DNA from: Chara braunii
Lineage: Eukaryota; Streptophyta; Charophyceae; Charales; Characeae
Reading direction: 5' to 3'
DNA: 20,868 nt
NCBI GenBank assembly: GCA_003427395.1
Contig: BFEA01000780.1
Span: 360,576 to 381,443 of the forward strand
The notes under the pieces were generated by a model that had not been told where the DNA came from, did no database searches, and saw nothing but the letters and a program-made list of their open reading frames with translations. This document shows positions 8,669-16,929 of the stretch, piece after piece (within the stretch, counting starts at the first letter, position 1; every line of letters begins with the position of its first letter). The position numbers and the translations under genes are program-made.

Positions 8669-8896
8669 CGTACTACCCTGGTACAGTACTCCCGCCATCA
8701 CGTATTCAAAAATTCGGAAAAGAATTTCCGTCGCGCTCTTTTTCACGAAAAAAAACCGTAAACGAAAAGAAAAACAGTTTCGCGCCGATATTCCGCCGCA
8801 CACATTCGTACTACCTTAGTACAGTACTCCCGCCATCACACGTTCAAAATATTTGGGAACGAATTCCCGCCACGCCCTTTTTCGAAGAAAAAGCAC
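8669..8896 (-). repeat. 3' pseudo-LTR: tandem related units, 148-bp spacing
   Basis: Unit A starts at 8669 and unit B at 8817; both begin CGTACTACC and continue through GTACAGTACTCCCGCCATCA into an inverted pair (GGGAACGAATTCCC in unit B, GGAAAAGAATTTCC in unit A). Unit B also contains GTACTACCTTAGTAC, a 6-bp inverted repeat that is imperfect in unit A. The segment 8751-8879 matches 12701-12829 with five mismatches in 129 positions. This is the pseudo-LTR arrangement expected of PLEs. Promoter or processing functions are possible but not visible. Confidence 0.82.
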
Positions 8897-8917
8897 AGTT
8901 CCACGCCGTGCGCCCGT

Positions 8918-11288
8918 TCACCGCGCTTGTCTCTTCTGATTCTCCAAAAAACGTGTCTCCCGCCTCTTCTTGTTCTGGTCTCCCGTTCCGGGTTCGCATA
9001 GGACCTGCACCCACTTCTCCCATGCTCCTTCCTTCAGGTCAGAAAATCGTCGGAGTCTGGTATCGAAGTAATCGTTTGGGAACCCCCTCCTCCGTAACTC
9101 CATTTTCAATGTTAGGAGGGTGGGTCCGGCCTCCATCTTGTTCAGCATGTGGTCCCAGATCCTGTGGAGGTACCCAGTAATGACCGCTTTCTTGGTTTGT
9201 ACCGCGGAATAAGTCTTGTAATCCCTGAAAGACGACCGTTCCCCCCTTTAACAATTCTGGTCCATTAGCCGTTACGGCCATACATCGCACTGACGGGGGG
9301 AACATCTCAATACACAGTTCACAGCCCAAAAAAGTCCAGGCCTTCATACCCCCGTCAGTTCTCTTCAAAGTTAACTGATCGTTGTAGCAGTGCTCAAACT
9401 TCTTCAACATCTCATTGGCCTTGTGCAAGCTTTCTCTTCTGTCAATCTGGAAGGAGATAAACACCGAGACATCGTCGACCAGTCTACATCCGTGGATGAG
9501 ACGCCTGTCGACACCCAATGACGAGAGGAACGAGTTTTCGTAGTAAGCACATAGCAAGCATGCCAGTGCAGGGCTATTGCTCTTGCCCATAGGGATCCCC
9601 TCTGTCTGTTGCAGGATCTTTCCAGCTGCCACTATGAATGTATGTCCCAGGTCAAATCTGATAAAACGGATCAACATGCGAAAAGGCACAGTCCGCCAGC
9701 CTACTTCGCCAGCAGCTTTACCGAAAGTGGCACCCTTCCCTCGAAGTTTTACCCTTACATGATCGAATCCCTTACCCTCATAGATCTCAACAACCCACTC
9801 GACTGCTCGAATTATGGCATCATGCGGTAGTTTTGAGAACATGTCTTTGATATCAAAACTGGCCGCCAACAATCCCTTCTTCGTCGACCCCACTGTCACA
9901 CTCTTGTTGATTGTCTGGATGCGCCCAATCAACTGCTGCGTGCTCTTCAAGTTGAAATTTGTGTTTCTTGGCAAATTCCACAGCATATGGTTGATTGCCT
10001 TGCCCATGACTTTACTCATCCTCCCAGCTGGCTCACTGTATGATGGACTAATTGGCCTCCACCTCGACGTGTCCTTGTGCTTAGGTATGATATATGCGCG
10101 GCCCAGACAGCCCTTCACATCCCACTTCATTGTCCTAGCATATCCCTCCTTAATGTACGTTTGTCTACACTTCTCTATAATCGTGCTCTCGTCCTCCGCT
10201 GGTCTGACAAAGGCTTGGTTATCAACAAACATTTCTCGAATTGCATTAGCATAGATCACTGGGCAGCATGCCATTGTATCCCCCGTGTTATGGTCCAGAG
10301 GCATGATCACCAGTCCCTCTAACTGCCTCCGTACCATAACAGTCTGGTTGGTTGTCAGTCCACCTTGTTAGTCTCGAACTACCTTGTAGCATGACTGCAG
10401 CTCCTCCCGTTGGAACAATCGGACCTGTCCATGGCCAAAGAATGCCTCCATCGCCTCGTTCGCTCGCCGTGCCAGAGCTTTGCCGTCGCGTCTACTTGGT
10501 ATGGGCACATTCTTCGAGTTTCTGAGGCCACTCACCGTCTCGATTTTCTCAGAGGATCTAAATTTGATGTGCCCTTCTTCGTTCCTTGGAAATTTGAGCT
10601 CGCTACAGGTGCATCTCATTGATTGCTCTTCTTTCCTTGCAAACCTCCGGTGGTTGCACATAATCTCCCCCACTGTCTTGTGTCTGACCCACACGACCCG
10701 CATCCTTCTGCACACAAATTCCGCCATCTTTTCGCTTGTACACGTCTGCCTGATTCTCTTTTTACAACTCTCCGACACCCTCCATTTTCTCAATCCTACC
10801 TCATACTCTACCCTGACAATCACTCGGTTTCTCACATTGATCGCAAACTTTGATCTGATGATTCTAGAGACCAATCCCCTCAGAATAGCCTGGGATCTTT
10901 TCTCCTTGAATTCCCTGATTCCATAGTACAGTCCGATCGATCGATCGATCGTGAACTCGTGATTGTACAACATCTTTCGGTATTGTGGTATCCGAAGTAG
11001 AGCAGTCAGAAAGTGTCGATCTCTACCGTCTACGCTCTCAACCACTCTTACGACCGTAAATTTCCTCTCACTCAACACTTGCGTCTTAGCGTATCTTAGA
11101 AGAACCTTCTTTCCATCCAACTCTATTTCCGTCAATCCAAAGCACCTCTTAATGACAGACCATCTCTCACACCATTGGGTTCCTTGCGTGACGGTCAACT
11201 CGACCCTTTTCCGAGAAAGGCTGATTGTCCGCAAAGTCTTCGTCAACAGAAAGCTACTCCTCATCTCACTGCAAACCTCTACTGGAGT
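8918..11288 (-). pseudogene. PLE reverse transcriptase and preceding basic region, interrupted
   Basis: This region would copy the element's RNA into DNA. The upstream part (11288 to a TAA at 10370-10368) is about 300 residues, Arg/Lys-rich, with no family recognised. The frame continues past that single TAA into the RT. Counting from the ATG at 10335-10337: template-binding region near residues 80-118 (AYIIPKHKDTSRWRPISPS), motif A FDIKDMFSKLP with Asp162, motif B GIPMGKSNSPALAC at 247-260, motif C LVDDV with Asp288/Asp289, and FLG at 336-338. Both catalytic aspartate sites are intact. After LLKGG (residue 366) the frame shifts at a six-base C run (plus 9241-9246). The better frame then continues through TYSAVQTKKAVITGYLHR to a TGA at 8918-8920; staying in the first frame ends early at 9039. 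Motifs fit PLE RTs better than group II intron or LTR-element RTs. Confidence 0.87.
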
Positions 11289-11354
11289 AATCCCAGGCTT
11301 CCTGTGCCCCTCCTGTTATTAGCACGCCTTTCCCTTTTCCCTGGCTATTCATCT

Positions 11355-11768
11355 TCACTTTTGTTTCTTTCCTTTACAATTCAAAATTGGACAAAAATTC
11401 CTGATATAAAATTTCTCCAAACTTCTCAGCTTCTCTTTCCTGCCGAGGACTATGGGCATGGCCACGTACTCCTGCCACCCCTTCTTTCGCAGCCATCTAT
11501 AGACCTTATGCTGTCTACCTTCGTCCTTCATCATTGCCATTCTCCGGTGTTCTTCTCACCTCTCGTCCAGCGTCCTTGTCGTCATTCCAATATACGTGGC
11601 ACGAAAGCGTGGAGACACCAAAGCATACACGCAGGACTGCAGATTGTCGAACCAGGCCTCGTCGTGCGTATCCCATCCTTTAGATCCCTTGAGAAACTTA
11701 TCGAGCCACTGCATACAACCGCTCTTCGTCATCCGTACGATCAGGAGCCTCAACTTCTTTTCGACACT
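11355..11768 (-). pseudogene. PLE GIY-YIG endonuclease domain, interrupted
   Basis: The domain would nick target DNA to prime reverse transcription. The minus-strand frame reads CVYALVSP (the GIY-like strand), about ten residues later TYIGMT (the YIG strand), then RTLDER, a TGA stop at 11556-11558, and EEHRRM in the same frame. LEKFYIRNFCPILN near the end carries the family's conserved Glu and the Pro-x-Leu-Asn ending. The TGA sits where an Arg codon (CGA) would fit, so a single C-to-T change explains it. About 38 residues before the GIY strand are rich in Trp, Lys and Asp. I do not see a CCHH zinc finger. The frame upstream of about 11768 and downstream of the TGA at 11355 does not match its neighbours, so frameshifts flank this domain. 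Confidence 0.85.
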
Positions 11769-11861
11769 CTTCCTCTCCTCGCAGTGTCCTTCGTCCTGAT
11801 CGGGTCATGACTCAGTTCTCGGAATCTCTCCCAGGCGCCCAACGAGTTCTGGTCATCTTCA

Positions 11862-12692
11862 TCATTCATCAGCCTCTCCTTCCTGGGCATTCGGGTTGAC
11901 TTGCTCGCTAATCCTCACTTGTTGCGCCTCTTCACGATCGTTGTACGCCATTCGTGCTCTGGCTTCCGCCAGTGCATCGACCAAGTCTTCCTTCCTATTA
12001 CTCTTCGTCGTGATTTTCTCGTCCTTGCACATCTTCGTCAGTGCCGGAACGTTTTTTTATCTCAGGAACCGCTTTGTGTCTTCGATGAACTTCCTCCTGC
12101 CCTCATCACCAGGTTCTGCTACTGCAGCCTTTTTGCCTGGTATCAGCCGGTCGAAGCCGAGTGGGTCTTCGTTCGTTTCTTTCCCGCTTCTTTTTTGCCC
12201 GGTCACCGTTTTCCGTACGGGGTTCAGTGCTGATCTCGCAAAGAGCTCGGCTGGTCCGACCGTTCGGAGTCCCGACATTGGCGTGTTCGTCCTTGCTCGT
12301 GAGGTCGACGGAGTTGACGGGGTAGGAGCCGATGCCAGCTGAGCCGCCTTCAATGCCTCCAATTCTTCGCGCATAGCCTTCATCTGCTCACGATGCCGTT
12401 CTTCCATACGGAGTAGTTCTTCAGATAGCTTCGTCTCTCTTTCTGACATCTCTGCTTGCTTCAGGCGTCCTGTCGGTGGTTCGTTCGCTCCCCCGCTTTC
12501 CTTCATACGTTTCCTTCTTCCTCGTTCGAGTTCTGCTTCTCGTAGTAGCAGAATGTCCCTTCTCATGTCTTCAACCAAAATCGGGTTTTTTGCAGTTTCG
12601 GCCTTTAGTTCATCGATAGTCTCCCGAAACATCTTGTTCTGCTCAGCAAGTTGTTCCACAATCACTTGGTAGCCCTAGTCATTGCTCGCCAT
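11862..12692 (-). pseudogene. PLE N-terminal region: coiled coil plus SAP-like motif, interrupted
   Basis: The ATG at 12692-12690 lies 9 bp after the 5' pseudo-LTR copy. After five codons (MASND) comes a TAG, then the frame stays open for about 205 codons. The protein is Glu/Lys/Leu-rich with long heptad-like stretches (EELLRMEERHREQMKAMREE), so it is probably a coiled coil, followed by a Ser/Thr/Pro-rich linker (APTPSTPSTSRARTNTP). A TAA at 12059-12057 interrupts the frame. Directly after it, still in frame, NVPALTKMCKDEK followed by RKEDLVDALAEA matches the SAP pattern (Leu/Val-Pro-x-Leu, Cys-Lys, then Lys/Arg-x-Asp-Leu-Val-x-x-Leu) at about 12053-11958. SAP motifs bind AT-rich or scaffold DNA. 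The frame ends at a TGA at 11864-11862, but another frame (RLMNDEDDQNSLGAWERF) takes over, showing a frameshift near 11870-11895. Confidence 0.75.
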
Positions 12693-12700
12693 CTCGCTTA

Positions 12701-12829
12701 AAAAAACGTAAACGAAAAAAAAAACAGTTTCGCGCTGATATTTCGCCGCACACATTCGTACTACCTTAGTACAATACTCCCGCCATCACACGTTCAAAAT
12801 ATTTGGGAACGAATTCCCGCCACGCCCTT
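12701..12829 (-). repeat. 5' pseudo-LTR fragment of the PLE
   Basis: The sequence is the direct repeat of 8751-8879 at an offset of exactly 3950 bp, with five mismatches in 129. It includes GTACTACCTTAGTAC and GGGAACGAATTCCC. Identity ends at 12829, where TTGGTCGTGG replaces the 3' copy's TTTCGAAG. The neighbouring ATG of the element's protein is 9 bp inside. Confidence 0.88.
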
Positions 12830-13535
12830 GTTGGTCGTGGTTGTTCGGTTGATCTCCCCAGTCTGGCATATCACACATAGGTGCCATTTGCGATTGTTGC
12901 TTATATGGTGGAGTCTTCCAGTCACATGTCATAGATCTTGGGTTCGAGTTACATCTTGCTATACAGTTACATAGAGCATGCCTCCGGGCATACACACAGC
13001 CTACGGGCTCATACACACATTGCTTTGAGGCACACATATACACACAACTACAATACCGGGCTGGGGGGGTCTGTCAAGTACATGACGGGGTCTGCTTGTG
13101 CATGACTTGGACTCTAGGGTAGGGTAGGGTAGGGATATAAGTCGCTCCGGCTAGTCTAAGTTCCGCCTAGCCTTGGGTAAGTTAGGGGAAGCATGGAAGG
13201 ATGTGTCCGTGGGCGCCAGCTTGCCTTGCCTAGGTACCTGCTGGGCATGAGCCGGCGTCCGAAGTTCCTGTACGGCAAGGTTCGTCCGCTTCCGCTTCCA
13301 ATAGGGCTGGGGGGCTGCCCAGCCTTGGTGCTTGTCACTGCTGTCTGGTCCAAGTTGCCCTTGATACGTGTAGGGTGATGGTCCTGAGTGTTGGCCACAC
13401 TGAGGTAGGATAGTCGGTTTAGGGGGTGAGCTGGGAGAATTAGCGTGGGAAGGGTAGGGAAGGTGGCCTATCCTGTCAGGACAACCATCGGCTGCCGCTG
13501 CCAACGATCACCGTGGATCTAGTCCTTGGCCTCTA
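12830..13535 (-). other. Pro/Gln-rich minus-strand frames beside the PLE insertion; unrecognised
   Basis: Two minus-strand frames have similar Pro/Gln/Gly-rich composition: 13504-13151 (contains HSGPSPYTYQGQLGPDSSDK) and about 12955-12830 (contains DWKTPPYKQQSQMAPMC, WGDQPNNHDQQG), the latter running into the PLE border. They could be exons of one gene or part of a gag-like protein disrupted by the PLE, or chance frames. No domain is recognised. Between them lie CA-rich sequence near 13010-13050 and four TAGGG words at 13115-13135. Confidence 0.25.
13115..13135. repeat. (TAGGG)4 short repeat
   Basis: Four consecutive TAGGG units occur here. They resemble but do not equal the plant telomere unit TTTAGGG, and the tract is too short to call telomeric. 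Confidence 0.6.
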
Positions 13536-13745
13536 CAACACCCTTGGTAGCCCTTGTCCACATGTCCTTCATAGTGTGTGAGCACCCTTGGTTCACCTGG
13601 TAGGGTGGATAAGGACCCTTGGGGCGTCTGTAAGAACCCTTGCCACCTCCCCATAAGGAGACGTGTTTTGGGGGTTTAGGGGTCCTTGGGAGTATTTAAA
13701 GGACCCTCGGTACCCCTTGTCCACATGTCCTTGGTAGTGTGTTTG
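13536..13745 (+). repeat. ~1.2-unit copy of the ~177-bp satellite
   Basis: CCCTTGGTAGCCCTTGTCCA, CACCCTTGGTTCACCTGGTA, CATAAGGAGACGTGTTTTGG and GGGTCCTTGGGAGTATTTAA appear in family order. Same orientation as all other copies. Confidence 0.88.
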
Positions 13746-13944
13746 CAGCCCGTCAGGGTTGCGTTTTATACCCATGAGTCAATTTTTCGTCGTTCGTCAT
13801 ACCGATCGTCCGTCCGGGTCCGAATGGTAGTTGGAAGGGTGGTGAATTTGCTGGGGCATGCGATTCATAGGGAACGGGCAGTTGTTGGTTACGGAGGACC
13901 GGTAGCTGCCCGTAGTGGGCTGAGGAGGCCGCGGTCCTTGAGTT

Positions 13945-14171
13945 GAACATTTCAAAATCGAAACGGCGTGGGTCCACTTTTCTCAAATAGAAGAGCACTT
14001 CGAATAGACGGGGTACGGTTTGTATTCGAGTAGAACTCGTATCTTTCCTATTCAAATTTTGAAAAGAAAAACTCGTATTCAAATAGAGCATTACCTTTTC
14101 TTTTTTCTTCGAGGTTAGCGCCTGCCCTTGTGCTCCCCGCCACTGACATGTTGCATGCTGCAGGCCTCTCC
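13945..14171 (+). repeat. AT-rich dispersed repeat related to 3838-4188
   Basis: CTTCGAATAGACGGGG, TATTCGAGTAGAACTCG and ACTCGTATTCAAATAGAGC give local inverted repeats of the ATTCGAA type. The tail (ACCTTTTCTTTTTTC then GAGGTTAGCGCCTGCCC) aligns with 4085-4120, and both copies run into a CT microsatellite. Divergence is high; the boundaries are approximate. Confidence 0.5.
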
Positions 14172-14172
14172 T

Positions 14173-14204
<32 letters not shown>

Positions 14205-14217
14205 CCACACCCACACC

Positions 14218-14258
<41 letters not shown>

Positions 14259-14270
14259 GCGCGCGCGCGT
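14172..14270. repeat. Compound microsatellite (CT)n-(CA)n-(CG)n
   Basis: CT repeats to about 14188, CA repeats with CCCACA interruptions to about 14226, a clean (CA)n tract to 14256 and (CG)7 to 14269. ORFs through it (Thr/His or Cys/Val) are artefacts. Confidence 0.95.
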
Positions 14271-15049
14271 AGCACACACTCACTCACTCGCTCTCGCATA
14301 CACACATGTACACCCATAACTGTCCTACTTCAGTTTATTTTGTTGGTCACATCATGGTCGGCCAGGGTCTTTTCCGACAGTTATCGGTGGGTGCCTTTCT
14401 TTGGGACTTTTCTGTTGAGACTAGGACTCAAGGTACTTCATAGACACTGATTCTCTAAGTCAGCGGCAGGACCATTTTTTGACTTCGGTTCCTTTCTAGG
14501 ATACCGTGACTATCTATGGCATACAATCTTCAAACACAAGATTTATGGCAGGTATTTGTGGGACAGGTCACTCACCCAGGTTGGAGAACTGCGTCACCGT
14601 CCCACCTGCTCCCGCACTCGGCCCTGCAACAGTATATGTGACTGCCGTTTGCCCAGCCACAGCAAGTTGCGATCCCTCCTGAGCTGCACCCTCTGGAGTC
14701 CGGCCGGTGGCAGCGGTCATCGCATATGCCAACCTGCACCCACAGCACCGACAGTCAGCACTACTCACAAGGAGTCATCCCTCTCGCCTAAGTTTTGACG
14801 AAGCGGTCCTGCCCGAGCGGTCCTGCCTGCCCATTGAGATTCCCACGGTGTGCAGGCCTGCGGCCCATCTCTGCAATTCCTCCTACAAGTTTCCGGTGTC
14901 ATCGACTGTATCTACTTTCCTTATTTTATCTCGATTTGTCCTGTGCAGCACACACACTCACACTTTTTCCCCCCCCCCTCAAAAAGTTCCGCTTTAGCCC
15001 AATAGAGGAGGTGATATGAGCATCCCCCTATAGTGGACTTACGACAGAA
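14271..15049. other. No gene recognised
   Basis: Mixed sequence without a convincing frame. Overlapping open frames between 14556 and 15019 on both strands have Pro/Ser-rich composition and no motif. Short CA and poly-C runs occur near 14950-14980. Confidence 0.4.
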
Positions 15050-15105
15050 TGCTCCTGTCCATTGGTGGGGAGTGACACCTGCTGGAAACCGGGTCCAGCG
15101 TCCCA
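15050..15105 (+). repeat. ~55-bp dispersed conserved motif, copy 2
   Basis: GCTCCTGTCCATTGGTGGGG, ACACCTGCTGGAAACCGGG and GTCCAGCGTCCC match the minus-strand copy at 7549-7605 and the plus-strand copy at 15350-15405. AAAGCACCAG lies about 24 bp after the end (15119-15128) and also about 20 bp after the 7605 end (7626-7635) of copy 1. Confidence 0.78.
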
Positions 15106-15301
15106 TGAACATCGTGAATAAAGCACCAGCCCGGACCCCACACACACACACACTTGGAGTAGTGTATAGCAAACATGACAAAACATAAACGCAGCATAAT
15201 CACCTACCTTACCCTTCCCCAACCACATCAACAAACAAACTACGGGCTGCACACCTGTGCCCTTTTTTTTTCCTTCCAGAAACTTCGTTGTCTGGGGGGT
15301 C

Positions 15302-15337
15302 TGCTTAGCAAGTTGATAAGATCAACCTCGCTAAGCA
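15302..15337. repeat. Nested perfect hairpin
   Basis: TGCTTAGC (15302-15309) pairs with GCTAAGCA (15330-15337), and between them GTTGAT pairs with ATCAAC around a 3-nt loop. Both stems are perfect. It lies about 13 bp before copy 3 of the ~55-bp motif. Confidence 0.82.
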
Positions 15338-15349
15338 AGGCCCTGGGTG

Positions 15350-15405
15350 TCAAGGCTCCATCTATTGGTGGGGAGCATCACCTGCTTGGAAACGGGCCCA
15401 GTGCC
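15350..15405 (+). repeat. ~55-bp dispersed conserved motif, copy 3
   Basis: AAGGCTCCATCTATTGGTGG, GGAGCATCACCTGCTTGGAA and ACGGGCCCAG match the copies at 7549-7605 and 15050-15105, with one extra T in the middle. It lies about 300 bp after copy 2. Confidence 0.8.
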
Positions 15406-15539
15406 ACAGTATTACATTGTGTTGGTCTTGCATCAGTCATGTCGTACCTCTTTGTAACCCTTTGTAATTGTGGAGCAGGGGTTTGTGCCCTGTCCAGTCC
15501 TATGATGTATGTGTTTGCTTACTTTCTTTAGTCCAGCCC

Positions 15540-16180
15540 TGCCTGCCCCTTCCTCCTCCATTGTAAAGTTGCTATTCCATTTCTGACTGTTGCTGTTGCA
15601 GCGGCTCTTTTCATGTCTGTATCCCACTTCGGTCCAATCCATAATGTCTTATTTGCTGTATTATTACTACTGTGTGCTTATTGGACGCGATCGCTTCACC
15701 TTACGTCGCTGTTGGTACATCCTGCTGTAAACCCTTTGGCTCTTCAACCCTATTATGATCTTTGTGTGCTGCTGCTGCCCTACCATCATCTCCCCTATGT
15801 TTCTATTACAGTGAGTTCTGTCATTACTGTGTGCTATCCTAAGTTGTGTGTATGAGTCTACATTACTGTACATTGTTTCTACCCTACCTGCCCCTCCCAC
15901 CTCCATTATAAAATTGCTTTCTCTTTCAGTCTATTGCTATTGATGTGCATTGTCTGTTTTTCGGACCCAGTTGCACCACCTTCCGTCACTTCTGGATCCC
16001 GCCACCTTAAACCAGTCTTAAACCCTATTGTGGTCTTTATGTGGACTGTGGCCATAGCATCTTATCTCATGTGTTTCCATTACTGTAAGTCAGTCATTGC
16101 TGTGTCTCACCTTCCTTCAGTCGCTACTGTCATGCTGACTGCTTTCAGTGTGTGGTTTACTGTAGCTAGTCTGTTGTGGT
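15540..16180 (+). repeat. Diverged tandem duplication, period ~346 bp
   Basis: The first unit (from about 15540) and second unit (from about 15886) share in order: CTGCCCCT-CCTCCATT, TTGCTATT near a T-rich segment, CCACTTCGGTCC or GACCCAGTTGCACC, AACCCTATT-TG-TCTTT, and TTACAGTGAGTTCTGTCATT versus TTACTGTAAGTCAGTCATTG. The composition is T/C-rich and neither unit holds a convincing frame. Confidence 0.6.
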
Positions 16181-16569
16181 AAGAGGACTGAGCAGCCGAG
16201 AGGTCGCTGTGTTATTTGGCTGAAGACTCCAGCTTTGGCACTTTTAGTCGTCGCAAACCTTTTGGAGCTGTAACCATTGCACCACGTGTCCGGTCTCCAC
16301 TGCTGTTCCTCCTGGTCCCTGGCTGAGATTGTTTGTTGCTCGGGGAGGGGGAGTCCATGCTTGGCCGGCATACAGCTTGAGGTACAAGGGGAGGGCTGTG
16401 GGCGAGGGCAGAGAGGGGGAAGGTGGGGGAAGGAAGAAAAATTGAAGGGGGGGAGGTCGGTGGGGAGGAGCAGGTAGGGGCTCGTAGGGGGGGTGGCATT
16501 AGGGGGGTTGTGGAGTGTCAGGGGGGCAGAGAGGGGGAGAATGCAGGGATGGGGTTGATTCCCCCTTTC
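16181..16569. other. G-rich stretch without a gene
   Basis: From about 16384 to 16545 the plus strand is dominated by G runs (GGGGGGTGGC, GGGGGAGG). The minus-strand frame at 16212-16499 is Pro/Ser-rich low complexity and unrecognised. The G runs could form G-quadruplexes; this is inference only. Confidence 0.5.
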
Positions 16570-16923
16570 CTAGACGAGGATGAAGTTGGTTGGTTGGAAT
16601 GGGATGACGACGTGGTCACGTGGTAGACGTTGCCATTGATTTTCTGTGCTCGGCCAGGGCTTCCACCTTAGCTGGTTGTGTTGGTCTAGTTCACATAGCC
16701 TCTCTGCTTTCTCCACCCATAGCGAGCAGAACTTAGCTGAGAGTTCGTTGCGTTTGATCTCGTCTGGCTCTTTTGCAAGCATTTGTTTGAGCTCCTTCCA
16801 GGGAGCATGCGTATTAGTTGAGATCGCTTCTACAACCGATGCTCTTGCCTCCATATACCCATATGTGTGCTGTTTGTACTCGTGGGAGCACCTCGTCCAC
16901 CAAGCCGCCATTAGGTAAGTCAA
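16570..16923 (-). CDS. Unrecognised 117-residue ORF
   Basis: The minus-strand frame has a balanced composition with Trp, His, Glu and Lys, unlike the repeat-derived ORFs around it: EYKQHTYGYMEA, WKELKQMLAKEPDEIKRNEL, FCSLWVEKAERLCELDQH. The middle part is likely helical. I recognise no family. No Kozak-like context or promoter supports the start, and a GTAAGT word at plus 16915-16920 overlaps the 5' end. Sequence after its TAG is proline-rich low complexity. It may be a fragment of a transposon protein or an exon; an open antisense frame (16646-16918) lowers confidence. Confidence 0.33.
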   Translation of the reverse strand: MTYLMAAWWTRCSHEYKQHTYGYMEARASVVEAISTNTHAPWKELKQMLAKEPDEIKRNELSAKFCSLWVEKAERLCELDQHNQLRWKPWPSTENQWQRLPRDHVVIPFQPTNFILV

Positions 16924-16929
16924 TGAGTA

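Larger units (their letters stand above)
8527..12829 (-). mobile_element. Degenerate Penelope-like retroelement with N-terminal GIY-YIG domain (Chlamys-like)
   Basis: Minus-strand order: pseudo-LTR copy (12829-12701), coding region (12692-8918), second pseudo-LTR with an extra unit (8896-8669), hammerhead-like motif (8605-8527). The coding region has coiled coil, SAP-like motif, GIY-YIG endonuclease, basic linker, reverse transcriptase and C-terminal tail. Classical PLEs carry GIY-YIG after the RT; here it comes before, as reported for the permuted Naiad/Chlamys types, Chlamys being the green-lineage one. No LTR-retrotransposon protease, RNase H or integrase is seen, nor an AP endonuclease. 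The 5' pseudo-LTR stops abruptly at 12829 and has no hammerhead, which suggests 5' truncation. Host boundaries are approximate. Multiple stops and frameshifts make this copy non-autonomous. Confidence 0.85.

Noticed and set aside
10936-10954. (GATC)n tract as an independent microsatellite
   Set aside because: The short GATC run lies in the coding frame of the PLE linker region (TIDRSIG) and does not disrupt it.
8918-11288. Group II intron or LTR-retrotransposon RT
   Set aside because: There is no maturase-like domain, intron RNA structure, protease, RNase H or integrase. The GIY-YIG domain, FLG motif, pseudo-LTRs and hammerhead favour a Penelope-like element.
9814-11322. Plus-strand ORFs opposite the reverse transcriptase
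   Set aside because: They are antisense shadows of the minus-strand PLE coding frames, which show the RT motifs.
12701-12900. Second hammerhead ribozyme at the 5' end of the PLE
   Set aside because: Neither CUGAUGA nor GAAAC with suitable stems is found on the minus strand here; the 5' pseudo-LTR copy appears truncated before that part.
14227-14269. Functional Z-DNA regulatory site
   Set aside because: The (CA)n(CG)n tract could adopt Z-DNA in principle, but no adjacent gene or promoter gives it a role.
13753-14450. ORFs rich in Thr-His or Cys-Val
   Set aside because: Translations of the CT/CA/CG compound microsatellite.
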